DNA from: an uncultured Clostridia bacterium
GTDB lineage: Bacteria > Bacillota > Clostridia > Saccharofermentanales > Saccharofermentanaceae
Direction: 5' to 3'
DNA: 64,000 nucleotides
NCBI GenBank assembly: GCA_946187935.1
Contig: CAMHSJ010000008.1
Coordinates: 19,961-83,960 of the forward strand
The translations under genes were made by a program, and so were the position numbers. Shown here piece by piece: positions 7,313-15,618 of the stretch. Under the pieces are notes generated by a model. The model ran no database searches and had not been told where the DNA came from. It saw only the letters and a list, made by a program, of their open reading frames with translations. The number at the start of each line of letters is the position of its first letter. Position 1 is the stretch's first letter.

Positions 7313-10300
7313 TGCCTTCATGTCGAGCTGGAGATTCGGATCCAAGTAGAGCCTTACGCCTGTGTTCCTTATGGATGCTTTTGTAAAGCCAAGCGTCTTT
7401 CCTAATGACCTCAGCAAAGAGATGTCAGCTAAGATATAGACCTCAGGCGGAGCCTCGCCGTATCTGTCCAGGGCCTCATCCATAAAGTCGTCGTAGTCGC
7501 TGAACGAATCGATATTCCTGATCCTTCTGTAGAAGGACATGCGTGATGCTTCGTCAGGAATATAAGATGTCGGGATGTATGCATCGTAATCGACTTCAAC
7601 GAGGAAGCCGTCCTTGGGTGATTCATCTTTGACGGATGCATCCCCGGAGATCTCGCCGGTCTGCTGAAGGCGTTTTACTTCTTCATCCAAGAGCCTGCAG
7701 TAGAGCTCGTAACCTATGACGTCCATCTGGCCGTGCTGCTCTGCGCCTAACAGGCTGCCCGCACCTCTTACTTCGAGATCCCTCATGGCGACACGGACGC
7801 CTGAACCGAGTTCGGTAAACTCACGGATCGCGGCAAGGCGCTTCTGGGCATCTTCATTGAGGACGCCGTCAGGGCTGTAGGTAATATATGCATATGCCTG
7901 CCTGTCAGATCTGCCGACACGCCCCTTGATCTGATAGAGCTGCGCCAGGCCAAACCTGTCTGCATTCTCTACTATGAGCGTATTTACGTTCGGCATGTCG
8001 ACGCCGTTTTCGATTATGGTGGTGCAGACCATTATGTCGTACTTGTGGTCGATAAAATCTTTAACTATGTTCTCCAACGCGCGCTCGCCCATCTGGCCGT
8101 GTGCATAGCAGACCCGGACTCCGGGCATCAGCTTTTCGAGAGAAGAAGCGACCCTGTCGATATTGGATGTCCTGTTGTACAGGTAGAATATCTGGCCGTC
8201 TCTTGCGATCTCGCGCATGCATGCCTGGACGATTATCTGCTCGTCGTATTCCATGACGTATGTCTGGACGGCGCGCCTGTTGAACGGAGCGTCCTCGAGG
8301 ATCGAGATGTCCCTGATGCCCGACAGCGACATGTGCAGAGTCCTCGGGATCGGCGTGGCACTTAAGGTGAGGACATCCACCATGTTCTTCATGTTCTTGA
8401 TCTTCTCTTTGTGGTTAACGCCGAACCGCTGCTCTTCATCGACAACGAGAAGCCCCAGGTGTGGCGGCCTGACATCGTTTGAGAGGGCCCTGTGCGTACC
8501 GATTATGACATCTGCCTTGCCCGACTTGATGTCTTCTATGTTCTGTTTTATCTTGGCGGGCGGCGTAAATCTGGACAAAAGGACGGTGTTTACAGGAAGG
8601 CCTTTGGTGCGCTCTATGAACGAATCGTAATGCTGCTGTGCAAGAAGGGTCGTCGGCGCAAGGAGGATCGCCTGGCGGCCGTTCATGACAGACTTTACTA
8701 TCGCCCTGAACGCGACTTCTGTCTTACCGAATCCTACATCGCCGCAAAGCAGTCTGTCCATCGGCTTCTCGGACTCCATGTCCGCCTTGACTTCCTTTAT
8801 CGCCCTGATCTGGTCCTCTGTCTCAACATAAGGGAAACTGTCTTCGAAAAGCCTCTGATTCTCATCGTCCGGTTCACATGCAAAACCCTTGCTCACAGAA
8901 CGCGAAGCGTAGAGCTTGAGAAGATCGAATGCGACTTTCTTAATCGATTCCCTTGCTCTTGCAACTGACCTCTTCCATTCGTCGCCGCCGAGTTTGGTAA
9001 GCTTGGGATCCCTGCCTGCAGGACCGACATATTTCTGGAGCGAATCGATGTCTTCAGGAAGGATATAGAGCGTCTGTTCGTTGGCATAGGAGAGCTTTAA
9101 GTAGTCCTTGCGGGTATCACCTACGGTCATGGTGATCATGCCGTCGTAGCGGCCTATTCCGTATGTGTCGTGTACTACAAAATCGCCGGGCTTGATGTCG
9201 CCGAAGAACGTGATCCTGTTTGCCTTTTTCTTTGTCTTAACGTCTCTTCCGGAACCGAAGAGCTCGGCTTCGCCAAGTACGGTAAGACCGAGTCTCGGAT
9301 ACGAGAAACCCGCGGGCAAAGGGCTGTTTATAAACTCCGTATAGCAATCGAGCGATGCCAGTCTTTCCTTAAGGGCATCAAGTCTCTTGCCTTCGTGCGC
9401 CATGAGATAGAGACCTTTCTTTCCCGAGAAAGAAGAGGCCGTCTTGTTGTCCTTGCGGATAAGTTCTGCCAGGTCTTCGGCTTTGCCTGAATAGTTTTCA
9501 GAAGGCACGCCCAGGATGTTTAATTCAACTCCTCCGGGAAGTCCGTTGCCCATGGCCTTGAGGCAGCTTACCGTGTGGCAGTCAGTTAATGAGTCCAGGC
9601 GCCTTAACGCATCTGCAAGATTAAGCATCGCGGAGGGTGCGCAGGAAGGGGCATTTCCGATCATGAAACAGTCCCTGCAGCGCTGCGCATATTCTGCGGC
9701 ATAGGAATTGAGCCTACTGTCCACTTCTATCATCTCGTCGACAAATACTATCGTCTTAGACATGTTGATGTATTCGAAGACCGAGTCTTCAAACGAGGGG
9801 ATGATGCCGAGCCATCTTGAGATGCCTGAAGGGACCTGGCGCTGCCTTATCGTTGCGGCATCGTTCTCAGAAGTTCTCTTCAGGAGCTCAGCTGCTCTTA
9901 TTGCTTCCCTCTTGTCTTTTGCCATCCTGCCGATGTCTTCATCCGCTCTTGCGAGGATCATCTCGGCTGATCTTATGGCTCTTCCCTCGTCCATGAAAAA
10001 GTAAAGAGACGCAGGGACGATACTTATCTTCTCAAGCTGGTCAGTCGCTCTCTGCGTATCGCAGTCAAATGTCTTGATGAGGTCTATCTCATCGCCGAAG
10101 AAATTGATCCTGTAAGGTTCATTTCCTCCGGGCGCGAAAACATCTATAATGTCGCCCCTTAAGGCAAACTCGCCGGGCCTGGTTACCTGATCGGTCCTTT
10201 GATAGCCCGTGAGAATAAGATGCTCTTTAAGATCGTCTCTTGAGATCTCATCTCCTGCCCTGATCTCCTTTATGGCCTTGGCAAAGACATCCCTGTCCTG

Positions 10301-10696
10301 GAATCTGTTGATGAGGACAGGAGCGCAGATGACTGCCGCGCTGTAATCGTTTCTTATAAGACATGAAAGAGCGTAAGCCTGATCCATGCCAAGTTCCCTG
10401 GAAGTTGCATCCGCCGTGACCAGGGAAAGTTCAGATGGCATAAGTGTAACTACATTGCCTGCTGTAAATGCCTGAAGCTGTGCCTGGATCAGCCTGGCCC
10501 TCGCGGCATCAGGAACTATGACGACAGGCTTTCTTGATACCAGACCTGATATGCCTGATATCACATAGCCTTTCATCTCCTGACAAAGGCCGGATATATT
10601 AAGATGCCTTCCGTCTGATCTCGCCTTGCTAAGGCTCTCTGTCAGAACTGCATCCTGCGAAATGAGACCTAAGAGGTCTTCAAGTTTTGCTGCCAT
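7151..10696 (-). CDS. mfd: Transcription-repair coupling factor
   Basis: 1181 aa, the usual length. Mfd displaces RNA polymerase stalled at DNA damage and recruits UvrA. In order: UvrB-like N-terminal domains, a CarD-like polymerase-interaction domain (FGDIKPGDFVVHDTYGIGRY), the RecG-like helicase with Walker A GDVGFGKTE, the DEEQRFG box and the VGRSDR arginine-finger motif, and a C-terminal TRCF domain. Its start overlaps the end of pth by 17 bases, so glmU, pth and mfd form one minus-strand operon, a common order in Firmicutes. Its 3' end collides with the broken DUF1016 gene. Confidence 0.98.
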   Translation of the reverse strand: MAAKLEDLLGLISQDAVLTESLSKARSDGRHLNISGLCQEMKGYVISGISGLVSRKPVVIVPDAARARLIQAQLQAFTAGNVVTLMPSELSLVTADATSRELGMDQAYALSCLIRNDYSAAVICAPVLINRFQDRDVFAKAIKEIRAGDEISRDDLKEHLILTGYQRTDQVTRPGEFALRGDIIDVFAPGGNEPYRINFFGDEIDLIKTFDCDTQRATDQLEKISIVPASLYFFMDEGRAIRSAEMILARADEDIGRMAKDKREAIRAAELLKRTSENDAATIRQRQVPSGISRWLGIIPSFEDSVFEYINMSKTIVFVDEMIEVDSRLNSYAAEYAQRCRDCFMIGNAPSCAPSAMLNLADALRRLDSLTDCHTVSCLKAMGNGLPGGVELNILGVPSENYSGKAEDLAELIRKDNKTASSFSGKKGLYLMAHEGKRLDALKERLASLDCYTEFINSPLPAGFSYPRLGLTVLGEAELFGSGRDVKTKKKANRITFFGDIKPGDFVVHDTYGIGRYDGMITMTVGDTRKDYLKLSYANEQTLYILPEDIDSLQKYVGPAGRDPKLTKLGGDEWKRSVARARESIKKVAFDLLKLYASRSVSKGFACEPDDENQRLFEDSFPYVETEDQIRAIKEVKADMESEKPMDRLLCGDVGFGKTEVAFRAIVKSVMNGRQAILLAPTTLLAQQHYDSFIERTKGLPVNTVLLSRFTPPAKIKQNIEDIKSGKADVIIGTHRALSNDVRPPHLGLLVVDEEQRFGVNHKEKIKNMKNMVDVLTLSATPIPRTLHMSLSGIRDISILEDAPFNRRAVQTYVMEYDEQIIVQACMREIARDGQIFYLYNRTSNIDRVASSLEKLMPGVRVCYAHGQMGERALENIVKDFIDHKYDIMVCTTIIENGVDMPNVNTLIVENADRFGLAQLYQIKGRVGRSDRQAYAYITYSPDGVLNEDAQKRLAAIREFTELGSGVRVAMRDLEVRGAGSLLGAEQHGQMDVIGYELYCRLLDEEVKRLQQTGEISGDASVKDESPKDGFLVEVDYDAYIPTSYIPDEASRMSFYRRIRNIDSFSDYDDFMDEALDRYGEAPPEVYILADISLLRSLGKTLGFTKASIRNTGVRLYLDPNLQLDMKALGALMQDEFYSARCQICATGLPYMAFKPTSMSQAKTADEIVGLLKVLYENKSE

Positions 10697-11222
10697 CCGG
10701 GATTACCATCTTTTCTATTGCTTCACAGGCCATGACAAAAGCTTCGCCGATCTGTTTGCGGTCACCTTCGGGTACTTCTGACAAGACATAATCGACCAGG
10801 TCGAAATGTTCGGGCACGGGACCCGTTCCGATCCTGACTCTCGGGAACTCCTGGGTGCCCAAGTGCCGGATTATGGAGCGCATGCCGTTGTGCGTTCCCG
10901 CGCTTCCCTTCTCTCTTACCCTGACAGTTCCCTTGGGAATATCTATGTCATCGTAAACGGTGATGATGTTCTTCGGCTCTACCTTAAAGAACTTCGATAT
11001 CTGGATGAGGCATTCGCCCGAGTTGTTCATAAAGGTCGTGGGTTTAACGATGATGACATCTTCGCCTGATATCCTGCCCTTGCCGTACATGCCGCTGAAC
11101 TTATCCTTGTCTAAGAATATGCCGTTTCTCTCCGCGAGCATGTCCACGGCAAGATAGCCCATGTTATGCCAGGTATAAAGATACTTCCTCCCCGGGTTTC
11201 CGAGGCCGGCTATTATCCACAT
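10680..11222 (-). CDS. pth: Peptidyl-tRNA hydrolase
   Basis: 180 aa. It frees tRNA from peptidyl-tRNA that drops off ribosomes. I chose the ATG at 11222 because the protein then begins MWIIAGLGNPG, the conserved family start, and GGAGG lies upstream at the glmU stop; a longer frame from 11252 adds ten unlikely residues. Catalytic His is in WHNMGY, with the NNSG and DD-IDIPKG motifs following. It sits 7 bases after glmU and overlaps mfd. Confidence 0.97.
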   Translation of the reverse strand: MWIIAGLGNPGRKYLYTWHNMGYLAVDMLAERNGIFLDKDKFSGMYGKGRISGEDVIIVKPTTFMNNSGECLIQISKFFKVEPKNIITVYDDIDIPKGTVRVREKGSAGTHNGMRSIIRHLGTQEFPRVRIGTGPVPEHFDLVDYVLSEVPEGDRKQIGEAFVMACEAIEKMVIPDGSKT

Positions 11223-11229
11223 AAGGTGA

Positions 11230-12645
11230 TCAGACCTCCGAACGCTTGTCATCCAGGCGGATGTAGTTCTCTCCTCTTAATCTGCTCTTCTCAGATACCC
11301 ACTGATCCTTGTTGACCTGCTGTGACCTTCCGATACCGAGTGATAACGGAGGTACGTCTCTTGTGATCGTGGAACCTGCGGCGATGTAGGAATCCTTGCC
11401 TAATACGACTGAGGATACGATGTTGGAGTTGCCTCCTATGAATACGTTGTCCTCAATGGTGCAGCCCGCCTTGTCCTGTCCGTCGAAGTTGCATGTTACC
11501 GTACCGCATCCGAAGTTAACGTTCTTGCCTACATCGGAATCTCCGATGTATGTGAGGTGTCTTGCTCTTGTATATTCGCCTACTGTCGAAGCCTTGACCT
11601 CAACGTAAGCGCCGATCGTTACGTGGTCTGCGATAGCGCATGCGGGCCTTATGTGTGAGAAAGGTCCGATACGGCAGTCCTTGCCTATGGTCGACTGTGT
11701 AACTATGGAATAGTCTACGACCGTTCCGTCACCTATCTCAGAGCATTCGATCCTGCTGTTCTCACCGATGATGCAGTCGTGACCGATCACCGTATTGCCC
11801 ATCAGGGTCGTGCCGGGGAGGATGACGGTGTCGTTGCCGATCTCAACATCGCAATGGATCCATGTCGTGCCGGGGTCTGTGATCTGGACTCCGTTCCTCA
11901 TATGCTTTTCGAGGATGCGGCGGTTCATTATGGCCTGTACCTGGGCGAGCTGAACGCAGTCGTTTACTCCCCTGGTGTCGTCAAAATCAGTCTTGGCAGC
12001 AGCTACCTTGTAGCCGTCGCCTATCAGGATGCCTATGGTGTCAGTAAGGTAATACTCGCCCTGCGCATTGTTGGCGCCGATCCTGCCTAATGCAGAAAGG
12101 AGCAGAGATGTCTTGAAGATGTACATGGAGGAATTGATCTCGGTGAGCTTAAGCTCTTCCTCAGTGCAGTCCCTGTGCTCGACGATCTTGAGGACGTTTC
12201 CGTCTCCGTCTCTTACGATCCTGCCGTAACCTGTCGGGTCGTCGGCATCAGCCGTTACGATAACTGCGGCGCAGTCCTCGCCTGCTTCTTCAAAGACCTT
12301 AAGGCTCTTCTCAAGAGTCTTGGCAGATACCATCGGGCAGTCACCGGGAAGGACTATTACCGCGCCGTCCCTGCCTTCGAGAAAAGGCGCTGCCTGCATG
12401 ACCGCATGGCCTGTACCGCGCTGCTCCTCCTGGAGCACATAAGCAACATTCTCGCCTAAGCAGTTCCTGATCTCTTCCTGCTGATCTGAAACGATGTAGA
12501 CCTGGTCAAGACACCCTGCATCTACGAGCGCATCAGCTACCCACTGGATGATCGGCTTGCCTGATACGCGGTGAACTACCTTGGAATGCTTGGACTTCAT
12601 ACGCGTGCTCTTGCCTGCCGCCATTACCACTGCACATATATCCAT
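11230..12645 (-). CDS. glmU: Bifunctional GlcNAc-1-phosphate uridyltransferase / glucosamine-1-phosphate acetyltransferase
   Basis: 471 aa. It makes UDP-GlcNAc for peptidoglycan and teichoic acid synthesis in two steps. The N-terminal nucleotidyltransferase begins VVMAAGKSTRMKS with the sugar-nucleotide motif and QEEQRGTGHA further on; from about residue 250 hexapeptide repeats of a left-handed beta helix form the acetyltransferase, with the RPACAIADHVTIGAYVEVK and YIGDSDVGKNVNFG stretches. It is first in the glmU-pth-mfd operon; a TATAAT box lies about 50 bases upstream. Confidence 0.97.
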   Translation of the reverse strand: MDICAVVMAAGKSTRMKSKHSKVVHRVSGKPIIQWVADALVDAGCLDQVYIVSDQQEEIRNCLGENVAYVLQEEQRGTGHAVMQAAPFLEGRDGAVIVLPGDCPMVSAKTLEKSLKVFEEAGEDCAAVIVTADADDPTGYGRIVRDGDGNVLKIVEHRDCTEEELKLTEINSSMYIFKTSLLLSALGRIGANNAQGEYYLTDTIGILIGDGYKVAAAKTDFDDTRGVNDCVQLAQVQAIMNRRILEKHMRNGVQITDPGTTWIHCDVEIGNDTVILPGTTLMGNTVIGHDCIIGENSRIECSEIGDGTVVDYSIVTQSTIGKDCRIGPFSHIRPACAIADHVTIGAYVEVKASTVGEYTRARHLTYIGDSDVGKNVNFGCGTVTCNFDGQDKAGCTIEDNVFIGGNSNIVSSVVLGKDSYIAAGSTITRDVPPLSLGIGRSQQVNKDQWVSEKSRLRGENYIRLDDKRSEV

Positions 12646-12697
12646 AAATGACTAACCTCTGAAACATTAAATGAATTGCGCAACTTTACGCGCGTAT

Positions 12698-12703
12698 ATT
12701 ATA
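12698..12703 (-). promoter_or_regulatory. Probable -10 box for the glmU operon
   Basis: TATAAT on the minus strand, preceded by TTGC. No clear -35 lies at 16-18 bases, so the promoter is only partly supported. Confidence 0.45.
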
Positions 12704-12753
12704 GCAAACATTAGGAAGATAAATAGAGCATAATTGTAAGAGCTTTTGAGTCT

Positions 12754-13653
12754 TTACCTTTCCATAGTATAGATCGGATCGTCATAGCCCGTCGAATCAG
12801 CAGTGCACTTATAAGCATCATATATCTTGCCGGAATAGGCGTCTGCGATTATCAGCAAATACGTTGCTTCGCCGTCCTCAGGTTCGAGTTCGTAATAGAG
12901 CCTGCATCCGGTGCTGTTAGTATTATCCACGTGGTAATTCGGTTCGCCAAGCGCGTCTTTAAACTCCGGATCATCTATGTCAGGATGTTCGGCAAGAAGC
13001 CTTCTGACCTCATCTTCTGTAAGCTTCCTGCTCTCTGTTTCAGTCCAATATACCGGCGTACCGTCGATAATTCGGTAATCGACATCGTCTCTTATGTCGC
13101 AGCTGGCTATAACATCGGACATATAGTCTTCATCAAAGTAGCTTTGATAATTGTTATATGCCTTCGCGCCTTCATTCTCAATCGTAAAGAACTCAACTCC
13201 GACCTTGTCGGGATCAGGATCATTGCAGTAGCAGAACTTGATGTATATGTAGTATCTGCCGCCATCAAAGGTGCACTCGTATTTTGCTCCGGCGCCTCTT
13301 ACAAAACCATCTTCTCCTGAAGATCCGCCTGCGCCTGCAGGAGAATACTTCATGTCGCAGTCTTTAAGGCCCGAAGGATAAGCCGAGATAAAAGAATCCA
13401 CCTGCTCATCAAAAGAAGATTCTTTCTGAAGCTCGGGAGTAAAGCACGAAGCAAAAGCATCTCTGTCTCCTGACTCACAGGCATCAAGAAGCGCATTAAG
13501 AGCCTCCTCTGCCGCCCCTCCCTCGAAAACAGTATCATTCTGCCAGTGCTCCACGAGATTATCGTAAGAGGCCTTTTCTCTTCTGAACACGCAGCCTGAT
13601 AAAAGGATGAGAGAAGAAAGCAGTATTACGGCAAGTGTATTTCTCCTGAACAT
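12754..13653 (-). CDS. Secreted lipoprotein, DUF5104-like
   Basis: 299 aa from the ATG at 13653, which has GGAGG upstream and opens a lipoprotein signal peptide (MFRRNTLAVILLSSLILLSGC, lipobox LSGC). The mature part is acidic and hydrophilic. Residues about 45-170, with ALLDACESGDRDAFASCF and an SGLKDCDMKY stretch, resemble the DUF5104 lipoproteins of Clostridia, whose role is unknown. The C-terminal 100 residues with TYLLIIADAYSGKIYDAYK look like a separate small domain. It diverges from the ribU locus. No function can be given. Confidence 0.7.
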   Translation of the reverse strand: MFRRNTLAVILLSSLILLSGCVFRREKASYDNLVEHWQNDTVFEGGAAEEALNALLDACESGDRDAFASCFTPELQKESSFDEQVDSFISAYPSGLKDCDMKYSPAGAGGSSGEDGFVRGAGAKYECTFDGGRYYIYIKFCYCNDPDPDKVGVEFFTIENEGAKAYNNYQSYFDEDYMSDVIASCDIRDDVDYRIIDGTPVYWTETESRKLTEDEVRRLLAEHPDIDDPEFKDALGEPNYHVDNTNSTGCRLYYELEPEDGEATYLLIIADAYSGKIYDAYKCTADSTGYDDPIYTMER

Positions 13654-13687
13654 GAAAGCCACCTCCTCAGTCAATGATACTTTAATC

Positions 13688-13715
13688 TTTACATACATTC
13701 CAATGTATGTATAAT
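13688..13715 (+). promoter_or_regulatory. Promoter of the riboswitch-ribU transcript, overlaid by a palindrome
   Basis: TTTACA at 13688-13693 and TATAAT at 13710-13715 are 16 bases apart. The spacer is almost filled by ACATACATT-CC-AATGTATGT (13691-13710), a perfect inverted repeat with 9-base arms. A protein bound there would block RNA polymerase, so control beyond the riboswitch is possible. Confidence 0.65.
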
Positions 13716-13718
13716 TGT

Positions 13719-13860
13719 CTTGTCCAAGGCGGAGTGAAATTCTTCGACCGGCGGTGACCCTCAGACTATGGGAAGCCCGCAAGCTGCGGCAAAACTATAC
13801 ATCGCAGCTGACGCAGTGAGATCCTGCGGCCGACGGTAAAGTCCGGATGAAAGGAAGGTA
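13719..13860 (+). promoter_or_regulatory. FMN riboswitch (RFN element)
   Basis: The conserved blocks of the RFN element appear in order: GGAGTGAAATTCTTCGACCGG with GCGGTGAC, then AGCCCGCAAGCTGC, then GCAGTGAGATCCTGCGGCCG, and finally ACGGTAAAGTCCGGATG. FMN binding would shut the downstream gene. The AGGAAGG ribosome binding site falls at the 3' edge and seems able to pair with TTGTCC at the 5' edge, so translational control is the likeliest mode. It stands 8 bases before ribU. Confidence 0.95.
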
Positions 13861-13867
13861 ATCTTAT

Positions 13868-14521
13868 ATGTCTGATCAGTTAGATCCCACTGTTGTTTCA
13901 AATGCTTCAAAGCGCCGTGCAGCTAACATCCGCATAGCCGCAGCTGCCATCTTCACTGCCATGGCAGTCGTTCTCATGTATCTTGAGGTCCCGCTCCCTC
14001 TGATGCCCCCGTTCCTCAAGTTCGACTTCTCGGAGATCCCCGTGCTCGTTGGTTCATTTGCATTAGGCCCCGTATACGGCATCATCATAGAGCTTCTTAA
14101 GAACCTCATCCATCTTCCCGTAACTGGAACGATGGGCATCGGTGAATTATCGAACTTTATAACAGGTTCGATCTTTGTCGGAACATCCGGTCTTATCTAT
14201 AAAAAACACAGATCGAGAAAGGGCGCCCTTATCGCCATGCTCACGGGAACCCTTGCCCTTGCCGCAGCAGGCGTGCCCGTCAATGCATTTATCAACCTGC
14301 CTTTGTACGGCTCCATGATGGGTCTTACCATGGATAAGGTCATCGGAATGAGCCAGGGCGCCAATCCCCTCATCACATCAGAATTAAGGCTCCTTCTTCT
14401 GGCGTTCGTACCCTTCAATCTCTTTAAGGGCATAGTCGTATCGGCAGTGACATTCCTGGTCTATAAGCCTGTATCAAATCTCATCAAGCAGTTATATCAG
14501 AAGGCTAATCCTGAGCAGTAA
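13868..14521 (+). CDS. ribU: Riboflavin ECF transporter S component
   Basis: 217 aa with about six membrane segments. It binds riboflavin at the outer face and works with the shared EcfA-EcfA'-EcfT module, which is not in this window. The family pattern PLPLMPPFLKFDFSEIPVLVG followed by GPVYGIIIELLKN and GTMGIGELSNFITG is clear. The FMN riboswitch directly upstream confirms the substrate. Its last 17 bases overlap the convergent esterase gene. Confidence 0.95.
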   Translation: MSDQLDPTVVSNASKRRAANIRIAAAAIFTAMAVVLMYLEVPLPLMPPFLKFDFSEIPVLVGSFALGPVYGIIIELLKNLIHLPVTGTMGIGELSNFITGSIFVGTSGLIYKKHRSRKGALIAMLTGTLALAAAGVPVNAFINLPLYGSMMGLTMDKVIGMSQGANPLITSELRLLLLAFVPFNLFKGIVVSAVTFLVYKPVSNLIKQLYQKANPEQ

Positions 14522-15383
14522 TACTTCCCTTCGCGTTTTCCACTATAAGCCTCAGGGCTTCTCTTGCCTGGGGCGAAGCGGGATCTGTTATGGGAAATAC
14601 ATGCTGCATCTCATGCTCTTCGTCACTTTCAAGATCCAGGATGCTTACAGGGCACCCTTCTTCTTTAAGCCTTACGGCGAGGTCTTTGTTATCCTGCCTT
14701 AAGAAGTCCTTGTCACCTGTTACTATCGCAGTCTTTAAGGTCTTATCCTTTATCCCCGCAAGGCCGAGATCGTATGCAAAAGGCTTAAGGCGGCTTTCTC
14801 CCTTTTCGAAAAGGATGCCGGGGAATCCGTCCTTGGACAGCGTATAGCAGCCGCAGATAAGACCGCAGCTTTCGATGTTAAGGTTCGGCATCTCCTCTAA
14901 GCCAAAGCCGAAGCGGACATCCATGTTCCTTGCTGCAAGTGATATGGCATAGGCAAGATATGCGCCTGCCGAATCTCCCGTAAGATGGAATGTAGTGTAG
15001 CCGAAGAGACTTCCTGCCTCCTCGATCATCCCTGCGATCTGATACAGAAGGCCCGTGAGGGATATGTCAGGCATCAGAGTGTAGTTGATGTTTATTACAG
15101 ACAGCCCCGAGAGTTTTGCGAGATGCATTCCAAAGCATCTGTCGAGTTCCTTGTATCCGTAAACGAATGCGCCGCCGTGGATCAGGATAAAGCACTTGTC
15201 CTTGTTGTCCGGGTCGACAGGTTCGGGCCTTAGGCATTCATATCTGACGCAGTCAAGGAGCCTGACGCCGTCAGGGAGCTTTTCCTTTGCAAGTCTCGGC
15301 AGGTCGTAATGCTCACAGTCCTTAATGAAGTCTTTGATCTGCTCTTCTATCTCAGAGCTGCTCTTGATATCTTCGTTTAACAT
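14505..15383 (-). CDS. Alpha/beta hydrolase (hormone-sensitive-lipase-type esterase)
   Basis: 292 aa from the ATG at 15383; a longer frame from 15476 lacks support and would run into the repeat. The oxyanion motif His69-Gly70-Gly71 (ILIHGGAFVYG) and the nucleophile Ser138 in TGDSAGAYLA mark the family IV esterases. The acid is likely the Asp in TGDKDFLRQD, and the base the His in EEHEMQHVF. It should hydrolyse a short-chain ester in the cytoplasm; no signal peptide is seen. The substrate is unknown. The first direct repeat of the accessory island begins 31 bases upstream of its start. Confidence 0.9.
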   Translation of the reverse strand: MLNEDIKSSSEIEEQIKDFIKDCEHYDLPRLAKEKLPDGVRLLDCVRYECLRPEPVDPDNKDKCFILIHGGAFVYGYKELDRCFGMHLAKLSGLSVININYTLMPDISLTGLLYQIAGMIEEAGSLFGYTTFHLTGDSAGAYLAYAISLAARNMDVRFGFGLEEMPNLNIESCGLICGCYTLSKDGFPGILFEKGESRLKPFAYDLGLAGIKDKTLKTAIVTGDKDFLRQDNKDLAVRLKEEGCPVSILDLESDEEHEMQHVFPITDPASPQAREALRLIVENAKGSITAQD

Positions 15384-15414
15384 GACGGGCTCATTCCTTT
15401 TTGTCTGATTATAA

Positions 15415-15559
15415 CACGGGTGTATACGAAAACTAAAAAGAACCCAATAAACACAATGGTTCCGAAGGAAAAACACGGCATTCTGAACCTGTTTTGAACC
15501 TTTTCAGAATGTCGCTTTACAGTAACAAGATTAAGCCAAACCCGATGCGATATTTTTAT
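15415..15559. repeat. Direct repeat copy A (left flank of the TOTE island)
   Basis: About 145 bases that recur at 19838-19980 in the same orientation. Identical blocks include CCCAATAAACACAA, CATTCTGAACCTGTTTTG (with AACC following) and the last 28 bases ending GATGCGATATTTTTAT. Inside is a perfect hairpin, CATTCTGAA with TTCAGAATG. The copies differ at about one base in five elsewhere, so the duplication is not recent. There is no gene in this 235-bp gap. Confidence 0.9.
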
Positions 15560-15618
15560 CTTGTAGCTTGCTTATTTACATATTTGATTATATGTCTTCT
15601 CCTAGAAATAGATTAATT

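Noticed and set aside
15415..15426. CACGGGTGTATA shared with 22247-22258
   Set aside because: A 12-base match is expected by chance many times in 64 kb; only the CACGG at the breaks is used above.
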